Shown here piece by piece: positions 7,447 to 13,874 of a DNA stretch of 13,997 nt. How positions within the stretch are numbered: position 1 is the first letter of the stretch; every line of letters starts with the position of its first letter. Location: the NCBI GenBank assembly GCA_025922755.1, contig JAICHE010000010.1, positions 1 to 13,997 of the forward strand, read 5' to 3'. The DNA is from Nitrososphaeraceae archaeon (lineage in GTDB: Archaea; Thermoproteota; Nitrososphaeria; Nitrososphaerales; Nitrosopumilaceae). The position numbers and the translations under genes are program-made. A model generated the notes under the pieces. The model made no database searches and had not been told where the DNA came from. It worked only from the letters and a program-made list of their open reading frames with translations.

Positions 7447-8405
7447 TCTAAATCCACATAACAAGCAAAAGATTGGCTTTCGTTTATTGATTTAAGCTCT
7501 GGTTCTACTTTGCATTTTTCAATAGAATATGGACAACGAGGTTGAAATTTACATCCTTCCTCTGCAGTTCCTTCTGAATCTTTAATTCGAATTTTTTTTG
7601 TGCGATTAAGATTTTCTGGGTCTGGCTCAGAAATAGCATCAATTAGTGCTTGAGTATACGGATGTCTAGGTTTTAGCAAAACGTCATCAATCAAACCCAT
7701 CTCTACAATTTTACCGAGATATAGAATTCCAATCCTTTGTCCAAAATATCTAGCAGTAGCCAAGTCATGTGTAATGTAAATAAATGAAATTTCATATTTT
7801 TTTTGCAATTCGTGCATTAATTCCAACATTTCTGCTCGAATAGAAACATCAAGCATAGATACTGGCTCATCAGCTAAGATGATCTTTGGTTTAATTGAAA
7901 GAGCTCTTGCTAAAACCACTCGTTGCCTTTGTCCTCCAGAAAGCATATGTGGATATTTCTTCATTATTTCATCTGCTGGTTCCAGTTTTACTTCTTGAAG
8001 TACTTCAATTACACGCTTCTTACGCGATTCAGGGTTGCCAATTTTGTGAATTTCTAGTGGTTCTGAAACAATATCTGCAATTTTCATTCTGGGATTAATC
8101 GAATCATATGGGTCCTGATGAATCATTTGGCAATTCATACGGATTTTCTCTAGGCTTTTCGAATCATTTTTTATTTCTTGACCCTCAAAAATGATTTTAC
8201 CTGAATCGGCCTCTATGGATTTTAAAATTAACTTTGCAATAGTAGATTTGCCAGATCCTGACTCGCCTGCAAGGACAAACACCTCTCCCTTTTTTACGGT
8301 AAATGATACATCATCAGTGGCTTTTACTGTCGAAGTCTTAGAACTAAAAAGACTTTTTTTAACAAAATATTTTTTTAAATGTTCAATTTTTAAAATCTCT
8401 TCCAA
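7443..8405 (-). CDS. Oligopeptide/dipeptide-type ABC transporter ATP-binding protein (OppF/DppF-like)
   Basis: A 320-residue ABC ATPase that would power import of peptides or similar solutes from the inner face of the membrane. Motifs in order: Walker A GESGSGKST (47-55), Q-loop MIHQDPYDSINPR (94-106), signature LSGGQRQR (155-162), Walker B IILADE (175-180) and H-loop His213. The C-terminal oligopeptide-transporter domain carries four cysteines (285, 291, 298, 315) in the pattern GC-x4-RCP-x5-KC ... AC, typical of Opp/Dpp ATPases and reported to hold an iron-sulfur cluster in some homologues. The start is the TTG at 8405-8403, directly preceded in frame by a TAA stop, so no longer form is possible. 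No permease, solute-binding protein or second ATPase gene is near; partners must lie elsewhere or the gene is an orphan. Substrate unknown. Confidence 0.88.
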   Translation of the reverse strand: MEEILKIEHLKKYFVKKSLFSSKTSTVKATDDVSFTVKKGEVFVLAGESGSGKSTIAKLILKSIEADSGKIIFEGQEIKNDSKSLEKIRMNCQMIHQDPYDSINPRMKIADIVSEPLEIHKIGNPESRKKRVIEVLQEVKLEPADEIMKKYPHMLSGGQRQRVVLARALSIKPKIILADEPVSMLDVSIRAEMLELMHELQKKYEISFIYITHDLATARYFGQRIGILYLGKIVEMGLIDDVLLKPRHPYTQALIDAISEPDPENLNRTKKIRIKDSEGTAEEGCKFQPRCPYSIEKCKVEPELKSINESQSFACYVDLD

Positions 8406-8426
8406 TGCTTATTCTAAAAACAAGAA

Positions 8427-8433
8427 GTATATC
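8427..8433 (-). promoter_or_regulatory. TATA box for the OppF-like ATPase
   Basis: The minus strand reads GATATAC, centred 25 bp upstream of the TTG start at 8405. It predicts a leaderless transcript beginning with UUG. Confidence 0.5.
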
Positions 8434-8471
8434 AAGAGATAGCAGTCAAAACCCTAGAATTAGGATAAAGC

Positions 8472-8479
8472 ATTTATGT
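8472..8479 (+). promoter_or_regulatory. TATA box for egtD
   Basis: ATTTATGT is centred 26-27 bp upstream of the TTG start at 8502. A second TATA-like string, CTTATAC, lies at 8495-8501, but it would start transcription inside the gene where no in-frame start codon is near, so the upstream box is preferred. Confidence 0.45.
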
Positions 8480-8501
8480 AAAACAAACATCAATCTTATA
8501 C

Positions 8502-9524
8502 TTGAATGAAACAATTCAAAAAAATCTTCAATACAAAAAGTATGTTATAGATTCAAATCTTGAATATTTCAAACCTCATTCAACTAAAATAGAAAAAACT
8601 TTTGCTGAGGATGTTTCTTTTAGCCTGAATCAGAATTCTAAATTTATTAGCCCAAAATATTTTTATGATAAAAAAGGATCAGAGTTATTTGAAAAAATAT
8701 GTGACCTTCCTGAATACTATCCTACAAGGACAGAGATTCAAATTTTAAAAAAAATTAAACCAGATTTGCAAAAATATCTTGATGATTCCTTTAGAATTGT
8801 AGAGCTTGGAAGCGGTTCTTCAGTGAAAACACGATTGATTTTAGATGTTTTTAGCAATTTTCAACGACGAATCGACTATTTTCCAATTGATATATCTGAA
8901 ATCCTAACTGAAAGTTCTGAATTGTTACAAAAAGACTATGATCAATTGCATATAACCGGAATAGTAGATACGTATGAAGGAGGTTTAGAATTTATCGAAA
9001 ATTATGACAATAAAAAAAATCTGATAATTTTTCTAGGTTCTAGTTTTGGTAATTTCTCCCCGAAGGAGGGAAAAATCTTTCTTGAAAAGATAAACTCTGT
9101 AATGAAAAAAAGTGATCTTTTTCTAATTGGTTTAGATCTTGTGAAAAACAAAAAAATCCTAGAGCAAGCTTATGATGATTCCCAAGGGGTTACAGCAAAA
9201 TTCAATCTTAATGTTTTATCTAGAATCAATGATGAATTAGACGCCGATTTTGATTTGACAAATTTCAAACATGTTGCAATGTATAATGAAAAAGACCAAA
9301 GGGTTGAAATGTATTTGAAATCTCTAGTTAATCAATCAGTAATAATCTCAAAAGCAAACCTCTCACTAAAAATGAGTCAGGATGAGCTAATTCATACTGA
9401 GCATTCTCACAAGTATACCATATCACAAATTCAAGAGATGATGAAAGATGCTGGATTTGAAATTAAAGAAATATGGCAGGATAGTCAAAAACTCTTTTCG
9501 CTTACATTGGTATCTAAATTATAA
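8502..9524 (+). CDS. egtD: L-histidine N-alpha-methyltransferase EgtD
   Basis: EgtD trimethylates the alpha-amino group of histidine with three S-adenosylmethionines to give hercynine, the first step of ergothioneine synthesis. The 340-residue protein covers the whole family domain with an extra 20 or so N-terminal residues. Visible motifs: SPKYFYDKKGSELFE (50-64), YYPTRTE (72-78), SAM-binding VELGSGSS (100-107), PIDIS (128-132), FLGSSFGNF (177-185, Asn184 equivalent to the histidine-binding Asn), AYDDSQGVTAKFNLNVL (223-239) and TEHS (299-302). Glu300 and Ser302 keep the Glu-x-Ser pair that holds the histidine amino group in mycobacterial EgtD. The start is TTG at 8502; the ATG at 8506 is out of frame. 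The gene converges on egtB, with 2 bp between the stop codons. Confidence 0.93.
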   Translation: MNETIQKNLQYKKYVIDSNLEYFKPHSTKIEKTFAEDVSFSLNQNSKFISPKYFYDKKGSELFEKICDLPEYYPTRTEIQILKKIKPDLQKYLDDSFRIVELGSGSSVKTRLILDVFSNFQRRIDYFPIDISEILTESSELLQKDYDQLHITGIVDTYEGGLEFIENYDNKKNLIIFLGSSFGNFSPKEGKIFLEKINSVMKKSDLFLIGLDLVKNKKILEQAYDDSQGVTAKFNLNVLSRINDELDADFDLTNFKHVAMYNEKDQRVEMYLKSLVNQSVIISKANLSLKMSQDELIHTEHSHKYTISQIQEMMKDAGFEIKEIWQDSQKLFSLTLVSKL

Positions 9525-9526
9525 CT

Positions 9527-10837
9527 CTATGGATTTTCAGCGCATCTGAAACCGCAAAATAACCATCTTTCATCTAATCTGAAAAAGTTTCTATAACTTC
9601 CCCTTATCGACATTTTTGGTGTACCAAATGATCCACCACGTAATACTTTCTGATTGGTAAACCACTTGTCATTGTATTCATCAAACCCTGATTTGAAGCC
9701 AGGATACCCTGTAAACTCAGATGAGGTCCATTCCCAAACATCGCCAATCATCTGATGGCATCCGTAGTGGCTTACGCCTTCTGGATAGGACCCAATTTCC
9801 GTACATCCCCATAAATTAGATTCTAACAAGTTTGCATTTTGTTCATTAGGTTGCTCGTTTCCCCAAGGGAAAATCGTTTTTTGTTGACTGGACTCATCCC
9901 ATATTGCTGCCTTTTCCCATTCAGCTTCGGTTGGTAGTCTTTTTCCGGCCCACTTACAATATGCATCGGCTTCATAGAAACTAACATGGCACACTGGTTC
10001 ATTAGGATTGATTTCTCTTAATCCTAAAAAGTCTCTAACCATCCACTTTCCGTCAATTTTTTCCCAATACATTGGCGCATTCCACTTGTTTTTTTTGACT
10101 TTTTCCCAACCATCTGAAAGCCAAAATTTGTAACTATCATAACCTCCATCTTTGATGAATTCCAAATATTGCTCATTGGTAATTGGGAACACATCAATTT
10201 TGTAGTTTTCAAGAAACACTTTGTGTTCTGGCAATTCAATATCGTAACAATAAGAGTTTCCATTATATCCCATAACATAAATTCCTCCAGAAATATCCAC
10301 TGATTTCTTTTCTATTGGTTTTGGTACTGGCCGGTTATTTTTTTTAACAGGAATGTATTGATCAGCTAAAAGGTGTTGTAAATCATATACCATTAACTCC
10401 TGGTGTTGACATTCATGATGGAATCCCATCGTGATTAATTTAATCTCGTCTTTTGTGAGATCTCTTGATTTGATGAAATTTTCTACTCTTTGATTTATGT
10501 TGTTAAAGTATTGGAAAATTTGGTCTACTGTAGGTCTTGAGATGATTCCTCTAGAACCTTTGTCTTGGGGAACTCCAAATTGTTGATAGTATGAGTTAAG
10601 GTATTCTGAAAATTCCTTTGAATAAAATTCATAATTCTTATCCAATTTACTCATAATTGCCTCGTAAATCCAACTCACATGACCGACATGCCATTTTGGA
10701 GGGCTCATATAAAATGCAGTCTGAACGACAAAATCGTCTTTCTCTAAGGTTTTTACGATGTCTAGTGTTCTCTTCCTAGTCTGTTTGAATTGTTCTAAAA
10801 GTGGTTCTTTTTGTTCTTGTTCTGAAAGCGCAGTCAT
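9527..10837 (-). CDS. egtB: Ergothioneine biosynthesis sulfoxide synthase EgtB
   Basis: A non-haem iron enzyme that uses O2 to join hercynine to the sulfur of gamma-glutamylcysteine or cysteine, forming a sulfoxide intermediate of ergothioneine. The 436-residue length matches EgtB. The N-terminal DinB-like domain (about 10-165) holds the iron ligands: His53 in WHVGHVSW and His141/His145 in the HX3HXE motif HECQHQE. The C-terminal formylglycine-generating-enzyme-like domain (about 180-434) shows GGIYVMG, RLPTEAEWEKAA, GDVWEWTSS and VLRGGSF. The tail RNFFRLDERWLFCGFR lacks the Asp and Arg I recall as binding the gamma-glutamyl group in mycobacterial EgtB, suggesting free cysteine as substrate. 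OvoA is less likely because it carries an extra methyltransferase domain. The ATG is 12 bp after the rlmN stop, so the two are probably co-transcribed. Confidence 0.92.
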   Translation of the reverse strand: MTALSEQEQKEPLLEQFKQTRKRTLDIVKTLEKDDFVVQTAFYMSPPKWHVGHVSWIYEAIMSKLDKNYEFYSKEFSEYLNSYYQQFGVPQDKGSRGIISRPTVDQIFQYFNNINQRVENFIKSRDLTKDEIKLITMGFHHECQHQELMVYDLQHLLADQYIPVKKNNRPVPKPIEKKSVDISGGIYVMGYNGNSYCYDIELPEHKVFLENYKIDVFPITNEQYLEFIKDGGYDSYKFWLSDGWEKVKKNKWNAPMYWEKIDGKWMVRDFLGLREINPNEPVCHVSFYEADAYCKWAGKRLPTEAEWEKAAIWDESSQQKTIFPWGNEQPNEQNANLLESNLWGCTEIGSYPEGVSHYGCHQMIGDVWEWTSSEFTGYPGFKSGFDEYNDKWFTNQKVLRGGSFGTPKMSIRGSYRNFFRLDERWLFCGFRCAENP

Positions 10838-10849
10838 GATTTTTCTAAA

Positions 10850-11926
10850 TTAGCTTATCGTATTATTATATTTCTCCAGAATATCTGTCCTTAATTGACC
10901 ACATGCTGCTGATATCTCGGTTCCTTTTTCTACTCTTACTGTACAATTAATTCCTCCATTGTAAAGAATTCTTTCAAATTCGATAACATTTTTTCGTGCA
11001 GGTCTTGTAAACTCTCCTGCTGTTGGATTTAATGGAATGAGATTGATATGAGAACCATTGTCCTTCAATAACCATGCAAGTTCTTCTGCAATTTCAGGTG
11101 TATCATTTATTCCCTCGATTAACGCATATTCGAAAGTCACACGCCTTCCTGTTTTTAAAAAATATTTTTTTCCACTTGCAATCAACGCTTCTACAGAATC
11201 CGGACCTGCAGTGGGAACTAACATTTGTCTTAATTTGTCATTTGGTGCATGAAGAGAAATTGCCAAACCGATCTGCATTTTTTCTTCTGCGAGTTTTTCG
11301 ATAGCTGAAACAATTCCGATTGTTGATATGGTAATATGCCTCTGCCCTATTCCAAATCCTCGTGGGTGTGTGAGTAATTGAATGGCCCTAAATGTTTCAG
11401 CATAATTGGCAAGTGGTTCACCCATCCCCATAAAAACAATGTTTGTAACATGTTGGCCTTTTTCTGAAAGGATTTTTGCAAAATGAATGACCTGTCCTAG
11501 TATTTCTTCTGCTTTCATATTTCTTTCAAAGCCCATCTGTCCTGTAGCACAAAAAACACATCCCATTGCACAACCAACCTGTGTTGAAACACATATGGTG
11601 GATCTTGGATGTCCAAAAAATTTTTTTGGTTTGTATTGCATTAATACTGATTCAATAGGAGTTTCATCGTTAAGGCTTAGTAGTAATTTGGTGGTATCTC
11701 CATCTTTACTTTGCACTCGATGCACCTCTTTTGTTGATCCAATGTTGAATCCATTTTCCAAAAGTTTCTCTCGAAATTCCTTTGGGAGCTGCTTTATTTC
11801 TGAAATATTTTTTGGAAATTTGTAGTATAAGGAATAAAGAATCTGGTCGGCTCTGAAACGAGGTTCACCTAACTCTATCACCATCTCTTCCATTTCTTCT
11901 GGAAGTAATCGATAAAGATCTGTCAT
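10850..11926 (-). CDS. rlmN: 23S rRNA (adenine-2503-C2)-methyltransferase RlmN
   Basis: A radical-SAM methyltransferase that in bacteria methylates C2 of A2503 in 23S rRNA and of A37 in some tRNAs. All key residues are present in 358 residues: CX3CX2C cluster ligands Cys119, Cys123, Cys126 in GCAMGCVFC; Cys112 seven residues ahead (TICVSTQ), equivalent to E. coli Cys118; the methyl-carrying Cys342 in AACGQL; GMGEPLANY (167-175), SLHAPND (224-230) and LIPLNP (296-301). An N-terminal helical domain (1-85) is present. The CGQL ending and general sequence fit RlmN rather than the resistance enzyme Cfr, though I cannot fully separate them by eye. The gene is mostly bacterial, so lateral acquisition in this lineage is likely. 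It lies 50 bp after proS and 12 bp before egtB, all on one strand. Confidence 0.93.
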   Translation of the reverse strand: MTDLYRLLPEEMEEMVIELGEPRFRADQILYSLYYKFPKNISEIKQLPKEFREKLLENGFNIGSTKEVHRVQSKDGDTTKLLLSLNDETPIESVLMQYKPKKFFGHPRSTICVSTQVGCAMGCVFCATGQMGFERNMKAEEILGQVIHFAKILSEKGQHVTNIVFMGMGEPLANYAETFRAIQLLTHPRGFGIGQRHITISTIGIVSAIEKLAEEKMQIGLAISLHAPNDKLRQMLVPTAGPDSVEALIASGKKYFLKTGRRVTFEYALIEGINDTPEIAEELAWLLKDNGSHINLIPLNPTAGEFTRPARKNVIEFERILYNGGINCTVRVEKGTEISAACGQLRTDILEKYNNTIS

Positions 11927-11976
11927 TGTAAATTCACTTCAACTATAGGGAAAGACACTATTTTTTAATATTGATT

Positions 11977-13419
11977 CTAGTATCCTCTTGCAAAAATTGG
12001 GATTGAAATGCTTTTTTCATTGCAGTAAATACAATTCTTAGTATTATCTTCCTTATCAAATGGGATGACTCGAATATCTGCACCAGTTTCCTCTTTAATT
12101 TTTTCCTCGCATTCTTGATTCCCACACCATGGGGCATTGAAAAATCCTCCAATTGAAATTTTTTCTTTAAATTCTTTGTAATCAGTAATGTCGACTGTAT
12201 TTAATCTGGCCTGTTCTCTTGCTTTTTCTAGCATTTTTGATTGAATTTCTTCTAATATCTCTTCGATTTTACTAATTTCATCAAATCCCAAGTTTGTTTT
12301 TTCTTTATTGTATCTTTTAGCTATGAGAATTTTTTGTTTGTCCATGTCTTTGGGTCCAATCTCAATTCGTAAGGGAACTCCTTTCATCTCCCAATCATTA
12401 AACTTGAATCCAGGGGACATTTCTTTTCTATCATCGATATGAATTCTGATTTGTTTGGATTCTAAATCTTGTTTTATCTCGCCTGCTTTATCTAAAATTC
12501 TTTTCTTGTCTTCATCGTTATTGTAGATTGGGACAATCACAATCTGGGTGGGCGCAACCTTGGGAGGAAGAACTAGACCTTGATCATCTCCATGAACCAT
12601 GATCATGGCTCCAATTAATCTCCATGAGACTCCCCATGAAGTTTGCCAAGCAAAATGCTCTATGTTGTCTTTATCGGCAAATTTTACCTCGAAAGGTTTT
12701 GAAAAGTTTTGGCCTAAAAAGTGTGAAGTTCCCATTTGAAGAGCCTTCCCATCAGGCATTATGGATTCCATTGTTGTGGTATAAACTGCACCAACAAACT
12801 TTTCTTTCTCACTTTTCTTTCCCGTGATCACAGGAATAGCTAACTCTTCTTCTACAGTGTTTTTGTAAATTTCTAAAATTTTGAGAACCTCTTCTTTTGC
12901 TTCTTCTTCTGTGGTATGAACAGTATGTCCTTCTTGCCATAGGAACTCTGAAGTTCTGAGGAAAGGCTTTGTGGCTTTAATCTCAGCACGTAATGCTGTA
13001 TTCCAAAAATTAATTTTCAATGGTAAATCTCTCCAGCTTTTTATCCATTTAGAATAAAGTGTGTATGCAAGTGTCTCTGATGTTGGTCTTAATGCAAGTC
13101 TATCACCAACCTCGTTTTCTCCTGAATGAGTAACCCAAAATACTTCGGGATTAAATCCTGCAAAATGTTTCTGTTCTTTTCCGAGAAGAGATTCTGGAAT
13201 TAATACAGGGAGGAAACCATTTCTGATTCCATTTTGAGAGAATTTTTTGTCAAATGTACTCTTTAATGATTCCCATATTGAATATCCATCTGGTCTGAGA
13301 ACAATTAGTCCCTTAACTGGAGCGTAATCAGCTAATTTGGCTTTCAGAACAACTTGGGTGTACCATTCACTAAAATCTTCTTTTTTTGATACTGATATTC
13401 CTACACTTTCTTTTCCCAA
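11977..13419 (-). CDS. proS: Prolyl-tRNA synthetase (archaeal/eukaryal type)
   Basis: Class II synthetase that charges tRNA-Pro with proline. At 480 residues it matches the archaeal-type enzyme without the bacterial editing insertion. Signs: RPTSE (111-115), motif 2 region FLRTSEFLWQEGHT (153-166), TSWGVSWRLIGA (260-271) with motif 3-like MVHGDDQGLVLPP (274-286), an anticodon-binding domain (about 290-395), and a C-terminal zinc domain with Cys432, Cys437, Cys463 and Cys466. It ends in RGY, as is usual for this type. The tryptophan before Arg267 differs from the Thr I expect there. The start is TTG at 13419-13417; the frame upstream contains no ATG before its stop. The 86-bp gap before it holds a weak TATA-like box, and proS may lead a proS-rlmN-egtB transcript. 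Confidence 0.95.
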   Translation of the reverse strand: MGKESVGISVSKKEDFSEWYTQVVLKAKLADYAPVKGLIVLRPDGYSIWESLKSTFDKKFSQNGIRNGFLPVLIPESLLGKEQKHFAGFNPEVFWVTHSGENEVGDRLALRPTSETLAYTLYSKWIKSWRDLPLKINFWNTALRAEIKATKPFLRTSEFLWQEGHTVHTTEEEAKEEVLKILEIYKNTVEEELAIPVITGKKSEKEKFVGAVYTTTMESIMPDGKALQMGTSHFLGQNFSKPFEVKFADKDNIEHFAWQTSWGVSWRLIGAMIMVHGDDQGLVLPPKVAPTQIVIVPIYNNDEDKKRILDKAGEIKQDLESKQIRIHIDDRKEMSPGFKFNDWEMKGVPLRIEIGPKDMDKQKILIAKRYNKEKTNLGFDEISKIEEILEEIQSKMLEKAREQARLNTVDITDYKEFKEKISIGGFFNAPWCGNQECEEKIKEETGADIRVIPFDKEDNTKNCIYCNEKSISIPIFARGY

Positions 13420-13435
13420 GTCAAATCTTGGAAAT

Positions 13436-13444
13436 TTATTTTTA
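13436..13444 (-). promoter_or_regulatory. TATA-like box for proS
   Basis: The minus strand reads AAAAATAAA about 21-22 bp from its centre to the TTG start of proS, slightly closer than the ideal 26. It is the only candidate in the 86-bp gap and is a weak call. Confidence 0.3.
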
Positions 13445-13505
13445 CTAATGAGCCTTTCGTGTTAGGCGATAATTTGATAACAGTGAAAATACAGTTTAAA
13501 TGAAT

Positions 13506-13796
13506 TTATTTTAAAGGATCGCCTTTACAGAATACTTTACCCATTACTCTGCTTTGAAAATTAGGACAAACAAAACATTGTATAAATTGAATTTTATCTT
13601 CTAAAACAGGGCAATCAACAAATTCTTGTTTCATTCTTTTGAGCATTTTTGGACTTACCCCTTTGAGCTTTAGTTTTCCTTTCTCATCCATCATTCCTGA
13701 ATCTTGAAGTTCAGCTTTGAGTTCTTTGGAAAGTTTTTGTTTTTCTTCAGTTGTTTGAATTTCTACTTCATATTTGCGCTCTAGTTCATCGCTCAT
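13506..13796 (-). CDS. Small four-cysteine protein of unknown function
   Basis: I do not recognise this 96-residue protein. The first half is strongly charged and probably helical (residues 1-35, Glu/Lys-rich). A middle stretch reads KGVSPKMLKRMKQEF, and the last third holds four cysteines spaced C-x11-C-x2-C-x12-C (DCP, QCFVCP, VFCKG). That spacing would suit a zinc site or an iron-sulfur cluster, but no named family is assigned. There is no signal peptide or membrane segment. The frame can be read from a GTG at 13805, but a TATA box centred 26 bp upstream of the ATG at 13796 favours that ATG as a leaderless start. It is divergent from the gene starting at 13875 and 86 bp upstream of proS on the same strand. 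Its coding bias and clean promoter make it a real gene in my view. Confidence 0.7.
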   Translation of the reverse strand: MSDELERKYEVEIQTTEEKQKLSKELKAELQDSGMMDEKGKLKLKGVSPKMLKRMKQEFVDCPVLEDKIQFIQCFVCPNFQSRVMGKVFCKGDPLK

Positions 13797-13818
13797 ATTT
13801 TTCACAATTCTTTCCTCG

Positions 13819-13826
13819 ATTTATTA
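13819..13826 (-). promoter_or_regulatory. TATA box for the four-cysteine protein gene
   Basis: The minus strand reads TAATAAAT, centred 26 bp upstream of the ATG at 13796. This spacing decides the start codon in favour of the ATG over the GTG at 13805. Confidence 0.5.
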
Positions 13827-13840
13827 CTAGCGCTTTTTTT

Positions 13841-13848
13841 ATTTAAAA
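13841..13848 (+). promoter_or_regulatory. TATA box for the gene at the right edge
   Basis: ATTTAAAA on the plus strand, centred about 30 bp before the ATG at 13875. A second match, TTTAAAAG at 13860-13867, is too close to that ATG for a leaderless start. The two divergent TATA boxes here (13819-13826 and 13841-13848) are only 14 bp apart. Confidence 0.4.
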
Positions 13849-13874
13849 AAGACTTTGAGTTTAAAAGTAATCTA

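Noticed and set aside
8453..8464. CCTA-GAAT-TAGG inverted repeat between the promoters of the ABC ATPase and egtD
   Set aside because: The arms are only 4 bp with mismatched centre and it is off the midpoint; too weak to call an operator.
10024..10278. 84-codon frame on the same strand as egtB in another frame
   Set aside because: It sits inside the intact EgtB coding sequence, which needs no frameshift to read through, so it is not evidence for a separate gene or a broken egtB.
11487..11825. 112-codon open frame on the plus strand opposite rlmN
   Set aside because: It lies wholly antisense to a gene with every RlmN motif, has no promoter at a suitable position, and its translation shows no recognisable domain. 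It is a shadow frame.
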